Of a DNA stretch of 5,890 nucleotides, positions 1 to 5,817 are shown piece by piece. The stretch is from Halovenus sp. GTDB taxonomy: Archaea; Halobacteriota; Halobacteria; Halobacteriales; Haloarculaceae. The notes under the pieces are model-generated. The model was not told the DNA's origin, made no database searches, and saw only the letters and a list, made by a program, of their open reading frames with translations. A program made the translations under genes and the position numbers. The stretch lies in NCBI GenBank assembly GCA_028274925.1, contig JAQCNR010000196.1:1-5890 (forward strand), written 5' to 3'. Position 1 is the first letter of the stretch; each line of letters opens with the position of its first letter.

Positions 1-341
1 GGCCCGTAGACGCCGAGATAGAGCATCCGGTGGACGTCTGGGTCAAGTGCCTTCTCGAAGACGAGCGGTGGCGACTGCCGGGCGACGAACATGAACAGTG
101 GCAGTCCCAGCGCGACCATGAGAAGACTGCCGGCGGTCGCCGCCGCGACGGTAAAGGAGGTTCCGTCGAGCGTGTACGCGGTGACGGCTGTGCTGCCAAC
201 GACGAAGTACGCGTACCAGGTCGGCTGGCCGACCGAGTAGGTAGCCGCAAACGTCAGTGCTTGGACGACGACGAACGCCGCGACCAGTGGTGGCCGCCCG
301 ATCGCGGAGGTTCCGGGGCTGGGGTCAGTCTCCGTCGCCAT
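1..341 (-). CDS. ABC transporter permease, N-terminal part (molybdate/tungstate type by context), cut by the window edge
   Basis: Only the first 113 codons are present; the gene continues past the left edge. Translation from the ATG at 341 begins MATETDPSPGTSAIGRPPLV. Hydrophobic stretches lie at about residues 18-35, 44-56 and 62-86. The third, ending GLPLFMFVARQSP, followed by a segment with FEKALDPDVHRML, resembles the first helix and following loop of a molybdate/sulfate-class ABC permease. The earlier stretches would then be an N-terminal extension. It lies 71 bp downstream of the wtpA-like gene on the same strand, so it is probably the membrane subunit working with that binding protein. 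The EAA loop that contacts the ATPase is outside the window. No Shine-Dalgarno sequence is visible before the start. The permease call rests on the membrane pattern and gene order; substrate is inferred from the neighbour. Confidence 0.72.
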   Translation of the reverse strand, partial: MATETDPSPGTSAIGRPPLVAAFVVVQALTFAATYSVGQPTWYAYFVVGSTAVTAYTLDGTSFTVAAATAGSLLMVALGLPLFMFVARQSPPLVFEKALDPDVHRMLYLGVYG

Positions 342-412
342 GGTCCGTGGAGGTGAGTGTAGTGTTCATATGCATCAGTGAGCAGTGACGTGGTGATGGT
401 GATGTGGATTAC

Positions 413-1480
413 CTATAATTGCAGTGGGCCGAGTGTGTCCTGTGCGCTGGCGACCTCCAACACGTTGTCGGGGACGGTCTCTTCGGAGCTTGCAGGGACC
501 ACAATCGGGTCAACGGGGACGAGGCCTTGTTCTTCAAGAATTGCGCGGCCTGGTTCGGTCGCGAAGTACTCGACCCACTGGGCTCCCCGGCCTGGGGCCT
601 CAGCGACACTCGGCACGGTCAGTCCGTACGCGATGGGCGCGCCGGTGAACGTGCCGCTGTCGGTCTCGACTTCCGCCTTGGCGTAGTGTTCAGCGTACTC
701 GCTAGTCGCCCGTGAGAGGTCGACTTCTGGCTGAAGGTCGATGAACGGGAGTCCAGAGGTAGCCGAGATGGACTGATAATACAACACATAATCGAGCTCG
801 CCTGACTCCAGTTGCCCCTCGAGATTCGTCTCGGTGCCGGTCGGGACAGTCGTGTTGTTCGTTACTGCATTCAGCGTTGAGTCGTCGTACAGCCGCTCGC
901 CCTCGAACTCCTCGGCACCTAACTGCAGCATCATCACCGCACGATACCCGCCGGGGTCGACTGCTGGGTCCGAGTGGCCGACAGTGATGCCGTCCCGTGA
1001 GAGCACTTCCCACCAGTTGTCTTTCGAGATGTCATCCGCACCAGGAGAGTCTTCCCGATACTGGATCGACATCGAATTCGTCGTGAAGATGGCATACCAG
1101 CCGCCGAAGTCGGGAAGTACCCGGTTGCGGATGAGTCGGAAATCGGAGGTGCCGAGCACGTCCGCCGACCGTCCCTGCTGAGTGATCTTCTGTGTCGAGG
1201 CGACAGATCCCTTTGCCTCCCGAGTCACATCGATACCGAATTCCTCTTCAAACTCCGGTTCAGCAGCCGAAAACGGCGGAGCCAACGAACCCGCGTGGAA
1301 GATGGTCATCGAGTCGGCCAATTCAGTTTCTGTCGACTCATCGCTGCTGTCGCCACCCTCGGTTGCCTCACCACCATCGCTAGCGCCACCACCGTCGCCG
1401 CCAGTACAGCCTGTGAGACCGATGGTTGCTGCCGTCACACTCCCCGCGAGAAACGCACGTCGACCCCGATGTTCCGTCAT
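413..1480 (-). CDS. wtpA: Molybdate/tungstate-binding lipoprotein WtpA (Tat-exported ABC substrate-binding protein)
   Basis: A 355-residue extracytoplasmic binding protein. The N-terminus has a twin-arginine signal (RGRRAFLAG, residues 5-13) and a lipobox LTGC with Cys25 as the likely lipidated residue, then a Gly/Asp/Glu-rich linker to about residue 57. The mature domain matches the WtpA family: IFHAGSL at 60-66, a GSVASTQKITQQGRSADVL segment at 91-109, SDPAVDPGGYR at 170-180, ETNLEGQLESGELDY at 217-231, then PIAYGLTVP. By comparison with Pyrococcus WtpA recalled from memory, Asp175 (DPGGYR) and Glu217 correspond to the two acidic residues that complete the octahedral coordination of tungstate; this alignment is by eye. 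The ATG at 1480 was preferred over an upstream in-frame start at 1552 because it gives a normal Tat signal and sits about 30 bp after a TATA box. The stop is TAG at 413-415. A permease gene follows on the same strand. Confidence 0.93.
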   Translation of the reverse strand: MTEHRGRRAFLAGSVTAATIGLTGCTGGDGGGASDGGEATEGGDSSDESTETELADSMTIFHAGSLAPPFSAAEPEFEEEFGIDVTREAKGSVASTQKITQQGRSADVLGTSDFRLIRNRVLPDFGGWYAIFTTNSMSIQYREDSPGADDISKDNWWEVLSRDGITVGHSDPAVDPGGYRAVMMLQLGAEEFEGERLYDDSTLNAVTNNTTVPTGTETNLEGQLESGELDYVLYYQSISATSGLPFIDLQPEVDLSRATSEYAEHYAKAEVETDSGTFTGAPIAYGLTVPSVAEAPGRGAQWVEYFATEPGRAILEEQGLVPVDPIVVPASSEETVPDNVLEVASAQDTLGPLQL

Positions 1481-1506
1481 AGACACATCCACCGAGATAT
1501 GGCAAC

Positions 1507-1512
1507 TATAAA
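1507..1512 (-). promoter_or_regulatory. TATA box for the minus-strand wtpA transcript
   Basis: On the minus strand this reads TTTATA in the context CTCTTTATAGTTG, preceded by an A-rich CAAAAACT that could serve as the BRE. It lies 27-32 bp upstream of the ATG at 1480. Since archaeal transcription begins about 25 bp after the TATA box, the transcript should start at or next to the ATG, that is, be leaderless. This fits the absence of a Shine-Dalgarno sequence and supports the chosen start codon. Confidence 0.72.
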
Positions 1513-1806
1513 GAGTTTTTGACGTTAGCTCGGCACGCAGCAAACCAGACACAGGCGCCGAGACACAGCCGGGAAAGACGCTGAATGATTCACAGGTTGC
1601 TGGGGGATGCTACGAGGTTTAATGCTAGCGCGATTTTACTGGGACCGACCCGCTCGGACCGGACTGCAGGACGAACCCGGAGCCGTCGCATCCGAGATTT
1701 CACCTCTGAGCTGATTCTTTTGACAAACCGCAGGGCGTCGCCGACTGGCTAGGCGGTCGCCCATCAGTAAACTCACGCTTCGGTATTGTCTTTCGTTCCG
1801 ATTATG
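1513..1806. other. Intergenic stretch with no supported gene
   Basis: About 290 bp upstream of the minus-strand wtpA promoter. No frame here combines a plausible start with haloarchaeal (acidic) composition. The longest unbroken minus-strand frame I noted (1590-1748) encodes a strongly basic peptide without a start codon and ends 70 bp beyond the TATA box. There is one short inverted repeat, TGAAT-G-ATTCA (1582-1592), about 70 bp upstream of the TATA box. It could bind a regulator but may be chance. No transposase motif or terminal inverted repeat was recognised. Confidence 0.5.
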
Positions 1807-1923
1807 TCATTTTTTATCTCCCGTTCGATCGCTCGTTAAGCGGCCGGCGTCGGTGATGGCGACAATTCCGTGGGAGAACTTCTCCGCCTCTGTGACCTCG
1901 TCGATGAGTTTCCGACTCGCCCG
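1807..1923 (-). pseudogene. Possible remnant of an acidic protein C-terminus (unidentified)
   Basis: An unbroken minus-strand frame of 38 codons between an in-frame TAA (1924-1926) and a TGA (1807-1809). It contains the segments SRKLIDEVTEAEKF and HGIVAITDAGRLTSDRT and ends GDKK, which look like genuine haloarchaeal protein in composition. There is no in-frame start codon near its beginning. In the neighbouring upstream frame, from about 1998 to 1927, another coding-like run includes NLVDLSFDVLAGVHTTYLC, which hints that one gene was split by a frameshift. I do not recognise the family. The opposite strand gives only a 23-codon frame. Alternatively this is chance; the fragment is short and the call is tentative. 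Confidence 0.33.
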
Positions 1924-2003
1924 TTAGCACACAGGTAAGTCGTGTGAACGCCAGCCAATACGTCGAAAGATAGGTCAACGAGATTCACGAACCGACGTCA
2001 CAG

Positions 2004-2429
2004 TCAGAAGTCTTCGGTGTAGACTCTCACCTCGCCTTCGTTGGTAATCCCGATATCAATGGTCGTCTTCAGTTCGTTCTGGTTCGTATACTCTTCGAGA
2101 ACCTCATACAGGTGTGTGTAGAGTTCTGGGCGACAGTACGCGATTTTGATACCTGCTTTGTCTCCATGAGTGTAGATCCTGGCGACCAGATCATCGAAAC
2201 TCGCCTCCGGAGAAACTGACAATTGAATCGGCGACCGAATCGTGCGGACGAGTTCTACTGTCTGGTGGGCCTTCTCGACGTTTTGTTTTGCCGCTCGTTC
2301 GATAGCACTGATATTCGAGTCAGTTGTCCCCAAGTAGTCCGCGACTTCCTGCTGGGTCTGCCCCTGCTCTCGGAGTTCGAGGACCTCAACCTGCCGTTCA
2401 GTCAATATTGTCGATTCAGCAGAGACCAT
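2004..2429 (-). CDS. Tfx-family DNA-binding transcriptional regulator
   Basis: A 141-residue cytoplasmic protein. Residues 9-50 (LTERQVEVLELREQGQTQQE, then VADYLGTTDSNISAIERAA) form a helix-turn-helix of the sigma region 4/LuxR-like kind that defines the Tfx N-terminal domain. Residues 65-141, with ASFDDLVARIYTHGDKAGIK and an acidic tail ending EVRVYTEDF, match the small C-terminal domain of this family. Length is typical. In Methanothermobacter, Tfx binds DNA near the promoter of the molybdenum formylmethanofuran dehydrogenase operon, so the family has a known link to molybdenum metabolism. Here the gene is transcribed divergently from a Mo/W transporter operon, with a 60-bp gap holding a perfect palindrome. 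I infer that it controls that operon and probably itself. Whether it senses the metal directly cannot be told. The only plausible start is the ATG at 2429. No Shine-Dalgarno sequence is seen. Confidence 0.9.
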   Translation of the reverse strand: MVSAESTILTERQVEVLELREQGQTQQEVADYLGTTDSNISAIERAAKQNVEKAHQTVELVRTIRSPIQLSVSPEASFDDLVARIYTHGDKAGIKIAYCRPELYTHLYEVLEEYTNQNELKTTIDIGITNEGEVRVYTEDF

Positions 2430-2448
2430 ACAGAATCAAACAGATGTA

Positions 2449-2472
2449 TTTGAGAAAAGCTTTTCTCTCAAA
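2449..2472. promoter_or_regulatory. Palindromic operator/core promoter candidate shared by tfx and the wtpABC operon
   Basis: Positions 2452-2467 form a perfect 16-bp palindrome, GAGAAAAGCTTTTCTC. It is flanked by a second inverted pair, TTTGAGA (2449-2455) and TCTCAAA (2466-2472), whose centre is shifted by one base. The palindrome centre (2459.5) is exactly midway in the 60-bp gap, 30.5 bp from the ATG at 2429 and 30.5 bp from the ATG at 2490. That is where TATA elements would lie for two leaderless transcripts. No better TATA box is visible for either gene. A dimeric protein bound here would cover both core promoters. Tfx is the obvious candidate ligand, by inference only. Confidence 0.68.
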
Positions 2473-2489
2473 CTTATCTCTATTTGGAT

Positions 2490-3563
2490 ATGGCGAATGG
2501 TGGTTCCTCTAACTCGCGACGACAATTTCTCCTGTCTGCTGGGACGGTCACAGTCGCTGGCATTGCGGGTTGTACAGCCAACGATAGCGGAAATAGCGAG
2601 GACGACGGTGAGACGGCAACTCCTACGGTCACTGGGAGGAGCAGTCAAGCGAGTGGCCAATCAACGACAGTCGCTATCCTCGCGGCAGGAAGCCTCCAGA
2701 ACGCACTCGCTAACGGCCTCAAACCCACTGTTGATGTCCCAGTTCAGATTGAGTCTCACGGCTCGGCGACAGTCGCTCGGATGATCGACGAGGGCCAACG
2801 GGATCCCGATATCGTCACAGTCGCCGACGTGGCACTCTTTGAGGAGCCGCTCACCCCCCCGTGGCACGTCGTGTTCACCAGCAACTCCATCGTCATTGCG
2901 TACAATCCGGGCACAGATGGCGGACAACAGCTTGCCGAGGCCGGAACGGAACACTGGTACGAACCGATAGTCAGCGGGAACGTCGACGTTGGCAGAACCA
3001 ATCCCGACCAGGACCCGCTCGGGTACCGTGCTCTCTTTATGTTCGAACTCGCCTCGCGGTATTACGACGACGTGTCGAATCTCGGAGAACAGATTCTCCA
3101 GCAGAATCAGATTTATCCTGAAACGTCGCTAATCAGCCAGTTCGAAACTGGCTCTATTGACGCTGCAATCGCCTACCGGAATATGGCTGTCGAACGCGAT
3201 TACAACCACATCGAGCTACCGGATCAAATCAATCTGAGTGATCCACAGTATGTCGAGGATTGGTACTCGGCAACCTCGCATACACTGCCGAGCGGGCAGG
3301 AGATTCAGGGCGGGCTCATCAGCTACGGCTCGACAATCCGGCACATGAGCGACGCTGCAGTCTCTGTGTTCGGCGCACACACGACCGGGAGTTATCTCAA
3401 AGAACACGGCGTCCTTGTGCGCGAACAGTTCCCTGTCTACACTGGCGACGTACCCCAGCACATCAGACAGGCAACCGACCAATCGGGCGAGAATCACTCC
3501 CCGCTCGGGAGGCTCAATGAACAGCTATCGTCGACAGTTTCGGACATTACCGTCCTGATTTGA
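2490..3563 (+). CDS. wtpA: Divergent WtpA-like molybdate/tungstate-binding lipoprotein (Tat-exported)
   Basis: A 357-residue binding protein. It has a twin-arginine signal (SRRQFLL, residues 9-15) and a lipobox IAGC with Cys28 as the lipid anchor, then a Ser/Thr/Asp linker to about residue 58. The mature domain starts VAILAAGSL (61-69), where the usual family motif is IFHAGSL. Other family landmarks are SHGSATVARMIDEGQRDPDI (89-108), TNPDQDPLGYR (170-180), ETSLISQFETGSID (211-224) and IELPDQINLSDP. Asp175 and Glu211 occupy the positions of the metal-coordinating Asp and Glu of WtpA, judged by eye. It is clearly distant from the other WtpA in this window, so its ligand preference may differ. 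The ATG at 2490 is chosen; an in-frame TTG at 2484 is less likely. Its TGA directly abuts the permease ATG, so the genes form an operon. Confidence 0.88.
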   Translation: MANGGSSNSRRQFLLSAGTVTVAGIAGCTANDSGNSEDDGETATPTVTGRSSQASGQSTTVAILAAGSLQNALANGLKPTVDVPVQIESHGSATVARMIDEGQRDPDIVTVADVALFEEPLTPPWHVVFTSNSIVIAYNPGTDGGQQLAEAGTEHWYEPIVSGNVDVGRTNPDQDPLGYRALFMFELASRYYDDVSNLGEQILQQNQIYPETSLISQFETGSIDAAIAYRNMAVERDYNHIELPDQINLSDPQYVEDWYSATSHTLPSGQEIQGGLISYGSTIRHMSDAAVSVFGAHTTGSYLKEHGVLVREQFPVYTGDVPQHIRQATDQSGENHSPLGRLNEQLSSTVSDITVLI

Positions 3564-4379
3564 ATGGTGACACGTACAGATTCGAATCGAACAGGAACGG
3601 CCACGTTCGGGTTCGACTGGCTTAGCGTCGCGCTCGTCCTTGGAGGGGTATTGTTTTTTTATTATGTGGTGCCGATAGTATCGCTGGTTCTCTCGGTGCC
3701 GGCTGGGGATCTTCTTGCTCGGATGAGTAATCCGACCGTCGTAGATTCGGCGACCACGTCGTTGCTGTCGGCGTCAATAAGCACAGTCGTCGCCACCCTG
3801 TTCGGTTTGCCGCTCGCGTACTGGCTCGCACGCACCAACGGAGCTGTGAGGAAAGTTGTCCTTGCGGTCGCCGTCCTCCCGTTGGTGCTTCCCCCAACTG
3901 TCAGCGGCATCGTGTTACTCACCGTCTTTGGACCTGGCTCACCGCTTGGTGAAGTTGCGATTGCTGCCGGGGTCCCACTCACGCGGTCGCTCGCTGGAGT
4001 GATACTTGCCCAGACATTCGTCGCGTCGCCGTTCGTGGTCGTGACAGCAAAAGCGGCATTCGAGAGCGTCGATCAGACACTCGAACACGCCTCTCGCTCG
4101 CTGGGAAAGAGCCGATTGACGACCGCTCGTCACGTCACGCTCCCCTTAGCCGGCCCGGGTATTCTCGCCGGTGTGACGCTCGCTTTTGCACGAGCGATTG
4201 GTGAGTTCGGAGCGACGATGATGATGGCGTATTATCCACGGACGATGCCAGTCCAGATCTGGGTTGCGTTTGTTGAACTCGGCCTCGATAACGCCTATCC
4301 AGTTGCGATACTACTGGTATTGATCGCCACCGCGGCTCTGTTGATTCTCAACACTGTTGCCTCGAACCCATGGGAATGA
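3564..4379 (+). CDS. wtpB: Molybdate/tungstate ABC transporter permease WtpB
   Basis: A 271-residue inner-membrane subunit of full family length. After a short cytoplasmic N-terminus there is a first helix at about residues 20-45 (VALVLGGVLFFYYVVPIVSL), then a loop with SNPTVVDSATTSLLSAS, and helices near 70-90 (ending GLPLAYWLAR), 97-122 (VLPLVLPPTVSGIVLLTVFG), 142-162, 196-215 and 245-265. The EAA loop that docks on the ATPase spans about residues 174-201 (EHASRSLGKSRLTTARHVTL, then PLAGPGI), followed by FARAIGEFGATMM, a very characteristic stretch of molybdate/tungstate permeases. It probably works as a homodimer. The start ATG follows the preceding stop without a gap and the stop overlaps the ATPase start, indicating coupled translation. 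Confidence 0.93.
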   Translation: MVTRTDSNRTGTATFGFDWLSVALVLGGVLFFYYVVPIVSLVLSVPAGDLLARMSNPTVVDSATTSLLSASISTVVATLFGLPLAYWLARTNGAVRKVVLAVAVLPLVLPPTVSGIVLLTVFGPGSPLGEVAIAAGVPLTRSLAGVILAQTFVASPFVVVTAKAAFESVDQTLEHASRSLGKSRLTTARHVTLPLAGPGILAGVTLAFARAIGEFGATMMMAYYPRTMPVQIWVAFVELGLDNAYPVAILLVLIATAALLILNTVASNPWE

Positions 4380-5425
4380 CACTCGAACTATCTCGATTAC
4401 GCAAACTCTACGGACAGTTCGAGTTTGGTCCGGTAGACCTGACGGTCGAGGATGAAGTACTCGCTGTCCTGGGGCCGTCCGGCAGCGGAAAGACGACGCT
4501 ACTCTCGCTAATCGCTGGCATCACGAGCCCCGGTTCGGGATCAATTCGGCTTGACGGGCGAGAACTGGTTGGGATCCCACTCGAAAATCGGAATGTGGGG
4601 ATGGTCTTCCAAGAGGGGGCGCTGTTTCCACACATGACCGCTCGTGAGAACATTGAGTATGCGGCCACAGCCAACAATCGGGTCGACGAACTTGCGACAC
4701 TTCTCGAAGTAACCGACCTACTCGGTAGAAGGCCTCCGACGCTTTCCGGTGGGGAACGACAACGAGTCGCGCTCGCGCGAACGCTCGCGACCAACCCGGA
4801 CGCGTTACTCCTCGATGAACCACTATCGAGTCTCGACACACCGATCCAGAAACGCCTCCGGGACGAACTACACAGCTTGTTCGAATCGCTCGAGATTCCT
4901 GTGTTTTATGTCACCCACGACCAGCGCACAGCAACAGCACTCGGTGATCGGATCGCTATCGTTCGAGACGGTGACCTCGAGCAGGTGGCCACGCCATCGA
5001 CGGTGCTCACTCAGCCGACGAGCCGCTTCGTCGCCCGATTTACTGGGAACGAGAATCTCTTTGACGGGACAGTGACCGACCGAACAGCCGACGAAGCGAT
5101 ACTCCAGTTCGGCGACGTTCGGTTCCACATGACTGCGTCGACTCTACCTGCGTCTGCCGTGACAGTCTGTATTCATCCCTCACGAGTAGAGCTCGAAGCT
5201 CCATACGTCGCCGACGGTGACCGAACAGCGAACACAATCATGGGGACGGTTACGCGATGGTTGAACGAGGGAAGCGAGTACCGAGTCGAGATCAAGACGG
5301 GATCGCACGCTCTCACAGCGAGTGTTCGTCCTCCGACGTTTGAGCGGCTGGCACTCGAGAATGGCTCTGAAGTCCAACTGTTGATTCCGGAAGATTCGAT
5401 CCATCTGATACCGGACATTGAGTAG
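4376..5425 (+). CDS. wtpC: Molybdate/tungstate ABC transporter ATP-binding protein WtpC
   Basis: A 349-residue cytoplasmic ATPase that powers import through the upstream permease. Numbering from the ATG at 4376: Walker A GPSGSGKTT at 33-41, Q-loop Gln79 (GMVFQEGALFPHM), signature LSGGERQ at 123-129, Walker B LLLDEP at 144-149, D-loop SSLD at 151-154 and switch His181 (YVTHDQ). All catalytic elements are intact. The C-terminal third contains GNENLFDGTV at 224-233 and, from about 282, a TOBE-type domain (GTVTRWLNEGSEYRVEIK and onward), which in molybdate and tungstate ATPases can bind oxyanion and inhibit transport. The start at 4376 forms an ATGA overlap with the permease stop; another ATG two codons upstream at 4370 is equally readable. 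Nothing follows in the operon on this strand. Confidence 0.94.
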   Translation: MTLELSRLRKLYGQFEFGPVDLTVEDEVLAVLGPSGSGKTTLLSLIAGITSPGSGSIRLDGRELVGIPLENRNVGMVFQEGALFPHMTARENIEYAATANNRVDELATLLEVTDLLGRRPPTLSGGERQRVALARTLATNPDALLLDEPLSSLDTPIQKRLRDELHSLFESLEIPVFYVTHDQRTATALGDRIAIVRDGDLEQVATPSTVLTQPTSRFVARFTGNENLFDGTVTDRTADEAILQFGDVRFHMTASTLPASAVTVCIHPSRVELEAPYVADGDRTANTIMGTVTRWLNEGSEYRVEIKTGSHALTASVRPPTFERLALENGSEVQLLIPEDSIHLIPDIE

Positions 5426-5570
5426 GTCCGGGCCCAGTTCGAGAAGTTATTGTATTCCATATAGACAGTGGTGTCACTACGCGCGCTGTGTGCATCGCAT
5501 ATCCGAACGGGTCTCTTGCGACGAAGCACGGCAAAACTAGTCTGCCGTCTCAAGCCGCAGATTCGGCGCG
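5426..5570. other. Region downstream of the wtpABC operon, no supported gene
   Basis: No convincing coding frame. Shortly after the wtpC stop there is a GC-rich GGTCCGGGCCC and then an AT-rich TTATTGTATTCC (5447-5458), which may be where transcription of the operon ends, but there is no strong stem plus T-run. A weak AGTG-GTGT-CACT hairpin lies at about 5467-5478. A minus-strand frame that runs from here into wtpC is basic and Arg/Ser-rich, as expected for an antisense shadow. Confidence 0.4.
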
Positions 5571-5590
5571 TCATCGGTATTTAGCTAGCC

Positions 5591-5606
5591 TCGGACACTC
5601 GTCCGA
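5591..5606. repeat. Short perfect hairpin
   Basis: TCGGAC and GTCCGA are perfectly complementary 6-bp arms around the loop ACTC. No T-run follows on either strand, and it lies within the decayed frame. It may be chance or a weak RNA structure at the end of that former gene. Confidence 0.3.
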
Positions 5607-5717
5607 TACGTACTCCAGCCTCTCTGTGTCCGTGTCAGCGGCTTCTTCTGATACTTCCTCAAGGACACCCCCAGGTGGTTAATCCTGGTACTGTACATCA
5701 GTTGCATCGTCTGACCC

Positions 5718-5817
5718 AGCCGGTAGCTACTCTGTACCACCGTCCGGTCCCTCATACGGAATCCACTCGGTCTTTTGCTCGGCTTTCTCAGCACGATATT
5801 GCTCTAGCCGGTAGCTA
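5718..5817. repeat. Pair of 12-bp direct repeats
   Basis: AGCCGGTAGCTA occurs at 5718-5729 and again at 5806-5817, with starts 88 bp apart. The two copies fall in different codon phases of the decayed minus-strand frame, so the match is not due to a repeated peptide. The first copy contains the internal TAG stop. It may mark a past duplication or insertion. The repeat is short and the function, if any, is unknown. Confidence 0.45.

Noticed and set aside
342..412. CACCAT-rich tract (minus strand, about 385-400) between the left wtpA and the permease, considered as a small ORF or repeat
   Set aside because: The run is short and irregular and lacks a start codon in a useful frame.
1481..1552. 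Upstream in-frame start giving a 379-residue version of the left WtpA
   Set aside because: It would place 24 residues before the Tat signal and include the TATA box in the coding region; the ATG at 1480 fits both signal peptide and promoter.
1590..1748. Minus-strand open frame of about 51 codons (contains DALRFVKRISSEVKSRM)
   Set aside because: It has no start codon, is strongly basic unlike haloarchaeal proteins, and no family is recognised.
2484..2489. TTG start two codons upstream for the right WtpA
   Set aside because: An ATG follows at once at 2490, gives a normal Tat signal, and sits symmetrically to the palindrome.
2430..2489. Possible molybdenum cofactor riboswitch or ModE site
   Set aside because: Leaders are too short for a riboswitch, and the palindrome does not resemble the bacterial ModE consensus; a Tfx or other dimeric site is more plausible.
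5173..5574. Minus-strand open frame of 133 codons antisense to the end of wtpC
   Set aside because: Composition is Arg/Ser-rich and it mirrors the wtpC codon pattern, so it is an antisense shadow.
5488..5682. Plus-strand open frame of 64 codons downstream of wtpC
   Set aside because: Ser-rich and antisense to the acidic decayed frame; no promoter or homologous motif is visible.
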